Shown here piece after piece: positions 27,651 through 34,856 of a stretch of DNA of 64,000 nucleotides. The stretch comes from Duganella guangzhouensis. GTDB lineage: Bacteria > Pseudomonadota > Gammaproteobacteria > Burkholderiales > Burkholderiaceae_D. Position 1 is the stretch's first letter. Each line of letters begins with the position of its first letter. The notes under the pieces are model-generated. The model was given only the letters and a program-made list of their open reading frames with translations, was not told where the DNA came from and did no database searches. The position numbers and the translations under genes were made by a program. Location: contig NZ_WKJK01000022.1 of the NCBI RefSeq assembly GCF_009674535.1, forward strand, positions 38,566 through 102,565, read 5' to 3'.

Positions 27651-27673
27651 AAGTCGGTCTCCCCTCCTTTATG

Positions 27674-27711
27674 GCTCTCTTCGCCGGCATCCAGCCGAAC
27701 ACGTAGAGAGC
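27674..27711 (+). promoter_or_regulatory. Shine-Dalgarno sequestering hairpin of the TPP riboswitch
   Basis: GCTCTCT (27674-27680) pairs perfectly with AGAGAGC (27705-27711), enclosing a nested CGGC/GCCG hairpin (27685-27697). The 3' arm covers the likely ribosome site, 5 bases before the ATG at 27716. No run of T follows, so control of translation is more likely than termination. Confidence 0.7.
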
Positions 27712-27715
27712 AGAT

Positions 27716-29851
27716 ATGTCCACACCAAACTTTGCAGTGTCCGCCATCGCCCTGGCGGTTTTACAGTTGACCACCGTGACCGCGCGCGCGGAAGAAGCCG
27801 ATCAATCGCTACCGGAAGTCGTTGTCAGCGGCGCCAAGGCGCGCGCCGCTAGCGCCAGCGTGGCCGGCTTCGGCAACGCGCCGCTGCTGGAGACGCCGGC
27901 GTCAGTCAGTGTGCTGACCGCCCAACAGATGCTGGACCTGCAAATCCGCTCCACCACCGACGCCGCCCGCTACGACGCTAGCCTCAGCGATTCGTACAAC
28001 GCGGTCGGCTACGCCGAGCAGTTCTCGATTCGCGGCTTCAAGCTGGATAACGAATCGAGCTACCGCAAGGACGGCATGGCCATCACCGGCGATACCCAGA
28101 TTCCGCTGGAGAACAAGGAGCGGCTGGAGGTGCTGAAAGGTTTGTCCGGTCTGCAGGCCGGCGTGTCGGCGCCGGGTGGCATCATCAATTACGTCACCAA
28201 GCGTCCGACCGATACGCCGCTGCGCACGGTGGTGCTGGAAACCCGTGAACGCGGCACGCTGTACGGCGCGGTCGATCTGGGTGGCCGCTTTGAGGATACC
28301 CGCTTCGGCTACCGCATCAACGCCGCCGCCGAACGCCTGCGTTCTTACATCAAGGGCGCGGACGGCAACCGCAAGTTCATCTCGGCCGCTTTCGACTGGC
28401 GCATCTCGCCTGACGCGCTGCTGCAAGTGGATGCCGATTACCAGCGCAAGTCCCAGGTCACGGCGCCTGGCTTCCAGCTGATTAACGGCACCACGCTGCC
28501 GGTGGTCGATGCCGACACCATGCTGAACGATCAGCCATGGAGCCGTCCGGTGGAAACCACCAGTACCAACGTCGGCGTGCGCTTCGAGTACAAATTTTCG
28601 CCACAGTGGAACGCGACGCTGAGCGCCAATCAGCACCAGTTCAAGCGCGACGATTACACCGCCTTCCCTTACGGCTGCAGCGATCAGGATCTGTATCCAG
28701 GCTACTGCGGCAATGGCGATTACGATGTCTACAACTACATCAGCCGTGGCGAGAAGAAGTCGCCGCTGACCGCGCAAGCGCTGCTGCAGGGCCGCTTCGC
28801 CACCGCCGGAATTCAGCACGACACTACCTTCGGCACCTCGTTCTTCAAGAACAGCGAGAAATGGGGCGACTATCTGTACGACTTGTCTGGCGTCAGCAAC
28901 ATCTACCATCCGGTTGCGGTAACGCCGGCGACTGGCGACAGCGGCCCGGTCTCGGAGCGCCGTCGCGACAACGAACGCGCTGTGTTCGCACAGGATATCG
29001 TTAGCCTGAACGAGCAACTGAAGCTGCACGCCGGCGCGCGCTACGTCAAAGTTAAGCGCGACGAGTACATCGGCGTCGACGATGATGACGTGGTACTGCC
29101 TTACGCCCACACCGACATGGGCTTCTGGCTGCCGAACGTGGCGCTGGTCTACAACGTGCGCCCGAATGTCGCGACCTATGCGTCCTACGCCCAGGGTCTG
29201 GAGCATGGCGGTACCGCGCCGCTTGGCGCCAAAAACTACGGCCGTGCGCTGGCGCCGGGCAAATCGAAGCAGGTGGAAGTGGGCATCAAGGCTGACATCC
29301 GTCAGGACATCAGCGCCAGCGTGGCGCTGTTCCAGATCCGCAAGGGACTGGAGTACCTCGACGCCGCCAGTAATTACTACGTGCGCAATGGCGAGGCGCA
29401 GAGCCGTGGCCTGGAACTGGCGCTGAACGGCCGCGCTTCGCGTGAGTTGACGGTGGGCGTCTCGGCCACCGCGCTGAACACGCAGCAAAGCGGCACCGGC
29501 TTGGCGGACACGGACGGCAAACGCGTGACCGATGTAGCGGCGTTCAAATCATCGGTGTATGCGGATTATCTGGTGCCGCAGGTAGCGGGCTTGAAGCTGG
29601 GCGCCAACTGGCAGTACTCGGGCAAGAAGGCGTTTGATGCAGCCAACACGGTGTTCGTGCCGGCCTATCATGTGGTGAATCTGAGCGCGTCGTACGCCAC
29701 CCGCATCGGCAACGTCGGCACCACCTTCCGCGCCGGTATCGACAATGCATTTGACCGCTTCTACTGGCGCGACGTCACGCCGGATCTGGGCGGTTACCTG
29801 ATGCCGGGCGCCTCCCGCACCTACCGCGCCTCGGTGCAGTTCGACCTTTAA
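27716..29851 (+). CDS. TonB-dependent outer-membrane receptor, thiamine-regulated
   Basis: A 711-residue receptor with a signal peptide (residues 1-25, ending ARAE). A plug domain covers about residues 45-170 (ETPASVSVLTAQQMLDLQI, SIRGFKLDN, LEVLKGLSGLQAG, GGIINYVTKRP). A beta-barrel ends with the aromatic terminus FDL. The sequence resembles siderophore receptors of the FhuA/FecA class. The TPP riboswitch in front shows that it is controlled by thiamine, so uptake of thiamine or a precursor is the likely job. A ferric-siderophore role cannot be excluded from sequence alone. TonB is supplied from elsewhere. Confidence 0.9.
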   Translation: MSTPNFAVSAIALAVLQLTTVTARAEEADQSLPEVVVSGAKARAASASVAGFGNAPLLETPASVSVLTAQQMLDLQIRSTTDAARYDASLSDSYNAVGYAEQFSIRGFKLDNESSYRKDGMAITGDTQIPLENKERLEVLKGLSGLQAGVSAPGGIINYVTKRPTDTPLRTVVLETRERGTLYGAVDLGGRFEDTRFGYRINAAAERLRSYIKGADGNRKFISAAFDWRISPDALLQVDADYQRKSQVTAPGFQLINGTTLPVVDADTMLNDQPWSRPVETTSTNVGVRFEYKFSPQWNATLSANQHQFKRDDYTAFPYGCSDQDLYPGYCGNGDYDVYNYISRGEKKSPLTAQALLQGRFATAGIQHDTTFGTSFFKNSEKWGDYLYDLSGVSNIYHPVAVTPATGDSGPVSERRRDNERAVFAQDIVSLNEQLKLHAGARYVKVKRDEYIGVDDDDVVLPYAHTDMGFWLPNVALVYNVRPNVATYASYAQGLEHGGTAPLGAKNYGRALAPGKSKQVEVGIKADIRQDISASVALFQIRKGLEYLDAASNYYVRNGEAQSRGLELALNGRASRELTVGVSATALNTQQSGTGLADTDGKRVTDVAAFKSSVYADYLVPQVAGLKLGANWQYSGKKAFDAANTVFVPAYHVVNLSASYATRIGNVGTTFRAGIDNAFDRFYWRDVTPDLGGYLMPGASRTYRASVQFDL

Positions 29852-30363
29852 AGCGCGGCCAGCGCGTCGGCCACCTGGGCGACGCGCTGTTCCAGCTCAC
29901 CGCTGACCAGCACATACGGCGTGCCGCGCGCGCTCAACTCAGCCAGCAGCAGGCGATGCACCTGCTGGCGGACTTCATCGGAGTCGCGCTGCAGGCCATC
30001 CGCCACCCACGGGCTGTCCGGCGCGGTGACGATGGTCAGGTCATAGCGGCGCGTGGCCACCAGCACGACCAGCGGCACATCGGCGCCGCCGAAGTAGTGC
30101 TGGCTGTAGACCGCCGTCATCAACGGCGTGGTGTCGCAGAACAGCCAGCGCTGCGCATCCTGCGCCGCTGCATCCTCACGCTGCGCCTGCATGCTGGCGA
30201 TGAAATACTGATCGGAAGACATTGGCACGCGCTCGCGCGTCAGCACGAATTCGCGCAGATATTCCGGCACCCAGCCGGTGACGTAACGCTCCGCCAGCGC
30301 GCGCGCCAGCGTCGACTTGCCGGACGACTCAGCGCCAAGTATGGCGATGCGCCGCAGCGTCAT
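29848..30363 (-). CDS. NadR-like P-loop kinase, possible thiamine kinase
   Basis: A 171-residue P-loop protein with Walker A GAESSGKSTLAR (residues 10-21), EYLREF and a Walker B-like WLFCDTTPLMTAVY. This matches the ribosylnicotinamide-kinase half of NadR. The adenylyltransferase half is absent. Beside a PnuC-family transporter and a TPP-regulated receptor, such stand-alone kinases have been proposed to phosphorylate thiamine. Nicotinamide riboside remains the alternative substrate. Its ATG overlaps the transporter stop (ATGA), so the two are translationally coupled. Confidence 0.8.
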   Translation of the reverse strand: MTLRRIAILGAESSGKSTLARALAERYVTGWVPEYLREFVLTRERVPMSSDQYFIASMQAQREDAAAQDAQRWLFCDTTPLMTAVYSQHYFGGADVPLVVLVATRRYDLTIVTAPDSPWVADGLQRDSDEVRQQVHRLLLAELSARGTPYVLVSGELEQRVAQVADALAAL

Positions 30364-31001
30364 TTAAGCACCATGGTGTCCGGCGCATCCGGCGCCGCCT
30401 TTTTCCAGGCCAGCAGGCCGGCCACCGCCATCGCCACGAACACCGCGTACAGAATCGCGGTCAGATGCAGATCCTTGTGGATGTACAGCGCGACGTACAG
30501 CACGTCGACGATGATCCACGCGTGCCAGTTTTCCAGCTTTTTACGCGACAGCAGCACCTGCCCCACCAGACTGCCGGCGGTGAGGAAGGCATCGGCGCGC
30601 GGCACGTCAGTATCGGTGTAGCTGGCCAGGAACCACCACAGCGCGCCAAAGCCGGCAACCCAGCCGGCCAAGGCCCACAGCCAGCCGCGCGCCGACAGCC
30701 GCGTCACCGGCAACGCCGGCGTGTGCTGCAAGCCAGGCCGCAGCCATTGATACCAGCCCCAGAACGACACCGAGATGAATACCAGCTGCAAGCCCATGTC
30801 GCCATACAGGCGCGAGGCGTAGAACACTAGGCCATACACCGCCGACGAGACGATGGCGAACAGCCACGCCCAGTGCAGTTGGTAGATGTTCAGCAGGACG
30901 GTGATCACCGCCAGCACAAAGCCCGCCACTTCGAGCGGCGTGGTGGGCAGGCCAAACAGCGTGATGCCGCTGTTGACCATGGCGAGCAGGGAATCGTTCA
31001 T
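30360..31001 (-). CDS. PnuC/PnuT-family vitamin transporter
   Basis: A 213-residue membrane protein with about seven hydrophobic segments and the PnuC signatures (ITVLLNIYQLHWAWLF, FWGWYQWLRPG, WHAWIIVDVLYVALYI). PnuC proteins take up nicotinamide riboside by facilitated diffusion with trapping by a kinase. PnuT is the thiamine version. The TPP-regulated receptor next door makes PnuT likely, but there is no riboswitch directly in front of this gene. It starts 9 bases after the S46 peptidase stop and overlaps the kinase. Confidence 0.85.
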   Translation of the reverse strand: MNDSLLAMVNSGITLFGLPTTPLEVAGFVLAVITVLLNIYQLHWAWLFAIVSSAVYGLVFYASRLYGDMGLQLVFISVSFWGWYQWLRPGLQHTPALPVTRLSARGWLWALAGWVAGFGALWWFLASYTDTDVPRADAFLTAGSLVGQVLLSRKKLENWHAWIIVDVLYVALYIHKDLHLTAILYAVFVAMAVAGLLAWKKAAPDAPDTMVLK

Positions 31002-31010
31002 GGAAGCCGT

Positions 31011-33146
31011 TTATTTATGTGGATATTTGATGGTCAGCTCTTTGAGCACGTTGTCGGCGTGGTCCACCTCCGACATCACCCACAACATATAGCGAATATC
31101 CAGATGGATGGCGCGCGTGATGTCGCGGTCGAAGTACCAGTCTTTGGTAATCGACTCGTAGGTCGAATCGAAGTTCAGGCCTATCAGCTCGCCGTTCTTG
31201 TTCATCACCGCCGAACCGGAATTGCCGCCGGTGGTATCGGCGCTGGTCAGGAAGTCGACCGGCACCGTGCCCAATACCGGATCCTTGAACTGGCCATAGC
31301 GCTTGGCCTTGATCGCATCCAGCAGATTCTGCGGCGCGTCGAACGGCGCCTTGCCAGTGTTCTTCTCGACGATGCCTTCGATAGTGGTGAACGGTCCCTT
31401 GGTGATGCCATCCTTCGGCGAATACGGCGCCACGGTGCCGTAAGTAACGCGCAAGGTCGAATTCGCATCCGGATACACCGGCTTGCCCTGCGATTTCTTC
31501 CACGCGATCACGGCCGCCATGTATTGCGGGATCACGCGTTCCAGATTGCCGTCCAGTTCACGGCGACGCTCCTTCAACGCCTGCGACACGCCGTCCAGCT
31601 TCACCGCCAGCTTGAGGAAGGCGTCATCCGATGCGGCGATGGCGGCGGCATCCTTGCCCAGCCACGACAGGCGAATCGCGGTATCGCCCAGTTGCGACTG
31701 CGCGTACAGCGCCGGCACCGCGTCCGCCGTTGGCAACAACTCGTCCAGACCATTCATGTGCATCGATTTCGGCAGCTTGGCGTAGCGTTGCAGCGCGGCG
31801 CTGAAGCGCGCCTGGTCGACGCTGCCGACGTAGGACTGTTCCAGACGGTTCAGGCGCGCCTTGATGAAGGCCAGGTCGCGCTGCTGGTAGCCGCTCTCAC
31901 GCTCTGCGTCCGGCTTGGCGCTTTCCAGCGCCAGGCGATACAGTGTGGCGCCAGACTTCAGCAGATCGCTGGTGGTGGCGACGCTGTGGCCGAATTCCTC
32001 GTCGCTGAGGGCGATGTCGGCGGCGATCAGCGCATCCAGTTCGGTCAGCAGCTTCTTGTCGGCGTTGGCCTGCTTGCCGTACCAGGCGCGGAACTCGGCA
32101 TCCTGCACGTCCTTGATGGCAGCGATGTCCTTGCGTGCGAAGCCGTCCATCAGGCCACGGGTTTTCTTCAGCACGTTGTTCAAGCTCTTGACCACGCTGG
32201 CATAGCGCACCACGCCAGCTTCGCTGTCTTTAGTGGCGGCGGCGATCACGTCCAGGTCGGCCTGGATTTCGCCGGCCTTGGCCGGATAAGCGGCATCGCG
32301 CGCATAGCGGATTTCGGACGGCAGCTTGTAGCGGCTGGTGCGGCCAGGATAACCGGCCAGCAGCACGGGATCGCCGTTCTTCAGCCCCTCGGCCGACACC
32401 ACCAGGAAGTCCTTCGAATGGTAAGGCACATTGTCCGGCGACGGTTCAGCCGGACGGCCGTCCTTGCCGACGTAGGCGCGCAGGAAGGAATAGTCGCCCA
32501 CATGGCGCGGCCATTCGTAGTTGTCGATGTCGCCGCCAAAGTCGCCCAGCGAGTTGGCAGGCGCGTACACCAGGCGCACGTCGCGTATCATCATCTGGCG
32601 GATGCGGTAGTACTCCAGGCCACGATGGAAGGCCGGCACCGAGCAGCGGTAGAATTTGTCGCTCTCGCATTCCGCGATCAGCGCTTTGATATTGCGTTCA
32701 ACCGCTTCGCTGCGCTGCCTGCCGCTCATCGCGGGCGTGATATTTTTCAGCACGCGGCTGGTGACGTTTTCCACTTTGTCGGTCACGTACACCAGCGTGT
32801 TGGGGCCACCCGGCAGCTCGTCGGCGCGGGTCTTGGCCAGGAAGCCGTTGGCGATGTAGTTATGTTCAGGCGTGGAATTGCGCTGGATGGCGCCATACGC
32901 GCAATGGTGGTTGGTGACCACCAGGCCGGCGTCCGACACGAAGGATGCGGAGCAGCCGGGCAGCGCCACCATGGCGCTCATCGGATGTTTCGACAGGTCG
33001 GCCAGCTTCTCGGCTGGAATCGTGATGCCGATGCGTTTCAATTCGGATTTCAGTTGCGGCAGCTGGTATGGCTGCCATTGCCCTTCGTCGGCATATGCGC
33101 TCGTGGCGCACAGCAGCGCGGCGGGAATGACTAGATTTTTTAACAA
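31011..33146 (-). CDS. S46-family dipeptidyl peptidase (DPP7/DPP11-like)
   Basis: A 711-residue exported serine peptidase of family S46. The signal peptide covers residues 1-19 (ending SAYAD). The catalytic triad motifs are visible: His in VTNHHCAYGA, Asp in GGDIDNYEWPRHVGD and the nucleophile Ser in TTGGNSGSAVMN. The family releases dipeptides from the N-termini of peptides in the periplasm. The residue that sets DPP7 or DPP11 specificity near the nucleophile cannot be judged safely by eye. pnuT and the kinase follow immediately, giving an unexpected peptidase-vitamin transporter unit. Confidence 0.92.
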   Translation of the reverse strand: MLKNLVIPAALLCATSAYADEGQWQPYQLPQLKSELKRIGITIPAEKLADLSKHPMSAMVALPGCSASFVSDAGLVVTNHHCAYGAIQRNSTPEHNYIANGFLAKTRADELPGGPNTLVYVTDKVENVTSRVLKNITPAMSGRQRSEAVERNIKALIAECESDKFYRCSVPAFHRGLEYYRIRQMMIRDVRLVYAPANSLGDFGGDIDNYEWPRHVGDYSFLRAYVGKDGRPAEPSPDNVPYHSKDFLVVSAEGLKNGDPVLLAGYPGRTSRYKLPSEIRYARDAAYPAKAGEIQADLDVIAAATKDSEAGVVRYASVVKSLNNVLKKTRGLMDGFARKDIAAIKDVQDAEFRAWYGKQANADKKLLTELDALIAADIALSDEEFGHSVATTSDLLKSGATLYRLALESAKPDAERESGYQQRDLAFIKARLNRLEQSYVGSVDQARFSAALQRYAKLPKSMHMNGLDELLPTADAVPALYAQSQLGDTAIRLSWLGKDAAAIAASDDAFLKLAVKLDGVSQALKERRRELDGNLERVIPQYMAAVIAWKKSQGKPVYPDANSTLRVTYGTVAPYSPKDGITKGPFTTIEGIVEKNTGKAPFDAPQNLLDAIKAKRYGQFKDPVLGTVPVDFLTSADTTGGNSGSAVMNKNGELIGLNFDSTYESITKDWYFDRDITRAIHLDIRYMLWVMSEVDHADNVLKELTIKYPHK

Positions 33147-33179
33147 GGTATGGCCCCTGAATGATTTTCGGCGCCAGTA

Positions 33180-34856
33180 TTATAGATCGAAGCCCAACGT
33201 CAGCCTACAGCCCTTGCCCCCCTGCGCCTGCCGCGCATAGTCGATATCCAGCGTGCCGCCCAGCGCCGCCACCCGTTGCGCCATGCCGATCAGGCCAAAT
33301 GAATGGATGCCGGCACGGCTGGCCGCTTCCGGCGCCATGCCCACGCCATCGTCCGCGATGCTCAGCGTCAGCCGTCCGTCCGCCACCGCCAGCACGATGT
33401 CGACCCGGCTGGCCAGCGCGTGCCGGCGCACATTGCTGAGCGCCTCCTGAACGGCGCGGAACAGCGTGGTGGCCACGTTCGAGTGCAGCGTCGCGCATGC
33501 CGCTTCGTCGGGCAGCGTCAGCCCGCATGCCAGGCCGCTGCGCTTGCGGAATTCCGCCGCCTGCCACTCCAGCGCCGCCGCCAGCCCCAGGTCCAGCACC
33601 GGTGGCCGCAGCTCGTTCATGATGCCGCGCACGCTGCGGATGGTGGCGTCCACGTTCTCCAGCGCGGCGTTGACGCGCTGGTGCAGCAGGCCCTGGCGGC
33701 CGGCGGTGCGGGCGCTCAGCATCGACATGTCGATACGCAGCGCCAGCAGGTTCTGTCCCAGCTCATCGTGGATGTCGCGCGCGATGCGCTTGCGCTCCTC
33801 CTCCTTGATTTGCTCCTGATGCGCGGCCAGCTTGCGCAACTGCTCGCGCGATTCGCTCAGCTCCACCGTGCGCGCCGCCACCCGCGCGTCCAGCTCTTGC
33901 GACCAGCGCAGTTGCGCCGCCTCGACCTCGCGCTGTGCCGTCACGTCCGAAAACACGCCGATGAAATAGCTGATCGCGCCGTTGTCGTCACGGATCACCG
34001 TCAGCGACATGTGCGCCGTGTAGGGCGTGCCATCTTGGCGGCTGTTGAATACGTCGCCAGCCCAACGGCCGGCCGTGCGCAATTGCCGCATCGCGTCGGC
34101 AAAGTAGCCGGGCGGATGGTTCTCCCGCCGCCCGAGGAAGCGCGGATTGCGGCCCAGCGCTTCCTCCACCGGATAGCCGGTCAGCGTGGTGAATGCGTGA
34201 TTGACGGAGACGATGTTGTGATCGACATCGCATACCAGCACCCCCTCGTTGATGCTGTCCAGCACCCGCATGGCGCGCAGCCGGACCGCGTCGCGCAGGT
34301 CGGCGCTGCCTATGTCGGTCAAGATCATGCGACAGGTGGCGCTGGCCTCATCCAGGTTGGCTTCGATGTGCACACGGCGCAGTGTGGAGGCACCATCCGC
34401 TGTCTGGCCATCGAACAGTGGCGCCTCCATCACCGCGCGGGCACCGCTCTCGCCCACGTAAGACAGGAAGCGCCGCAGGCCGGCCTGCGCCTGTGGCGCC
34501 ACGAATTGTTCGAAGCGCTTGCCGATCAGCGCATCACGATCGCATTGCACCAGCTCACAGGCCGCCAGATTGGCGCGCACGATAACGCCGTCATGATTCA
34601 GCGACAGATAGCCGGCCGGCGCCTGGTCGTACAGCGCCGCGTAGCGCTGATGCATGGTGTCGGCTTCATCGCGCTCGCTGCGCAACTCGGCCAGCGCTTC
34701 CTGCTGCAGATCCAGTTCGATCTGGTTGACCTGCATTTCGTGCCAGTAGCGCAGCTGATCGCTGTCGGCGCCCTCTGGCGGCAATGCGCTGACCGCACGC
34801 TCCGCCATCTCCCGCAGTTGTCCGGGGTTCAGTTCGGGGCGCGAGCGCTTGGTCAT
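33180..34856 (-). CDS. PAS-domain histidine kinase, NarX/HisKA_3 type
   Basis: A 558-residue soluble kinase with no membrane segments. A coiled N-terminus (residues 1-60) is followed by two PAS domains (about 65-180 and 190-310). HisKA_3 follows, with the phospho-histidine in RIARDIHDELGQNLLALRID (about residue 361). The HATPase domain has AVQEALSNVRRHA and ends around 555. HisKA_3 kinases usually pair with LuxR/NarL-type regulators, but none is in the window. It overlaps the CheB/CheR gene by 4 bases (ATGA), so the two act together. It probably forms a cytoplasmic signalling complex; the stimulus is unknown. Confidence 0.9.
   Translation of the reverse strand: MTKRSRPELNPGQLREMAERAVSALPPEGADSDQLRYWHEMQVNQIELDLQQEALAELRSERDEADTMHQRYAALYDQAPAGYLSLNHDGVIVRANLAACELVQCDRDALIGKRFEQFVAPQAQAGLRRFLSYVGESGARAVMEAPLFDGQTADGASTLRRVHIEANLDEASATCRMILTDIGSADLRDAVRLRAMRVLDSINEGVLVCDVDHNIVSVNHAFTTLTGYPVEEALGRNPRFLGRRENHPPGYFADAMRQLRTAGRWAGDVFNSRQDGTPYTAHMSLTVIRDDNGAISYFIGVFSDVTAQREVEAAQLRWSQELDARVAARTVELSESREQLRKLAAHQEQIKEEERKRIARDIHDELGQNLLALRIDMSMLSARTAGRQGLLHQRVNAALENVDATIRSVRGIMNELRPPVLDLGLAAALEWQAAEFRKRSGLACGLTLPDEAACATLHSNVATTLFRAVQEALSNVRRHALASRVDIVLAVADGRLTLSIADDGVGMAPEAASRAGIHSFGLIGMAQRVAALGGTLDIDYARQAQGGKGCRLTLGFDL

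Noticed and set aside
33147..33179. A TPP riboswitch ahead of the S46-pnuT-kinase unit.
   Set aside because: The gap upstream of the peptidase is only 33 bases and shows no aptamer core. The only readable TPP element is at 27562-27650.
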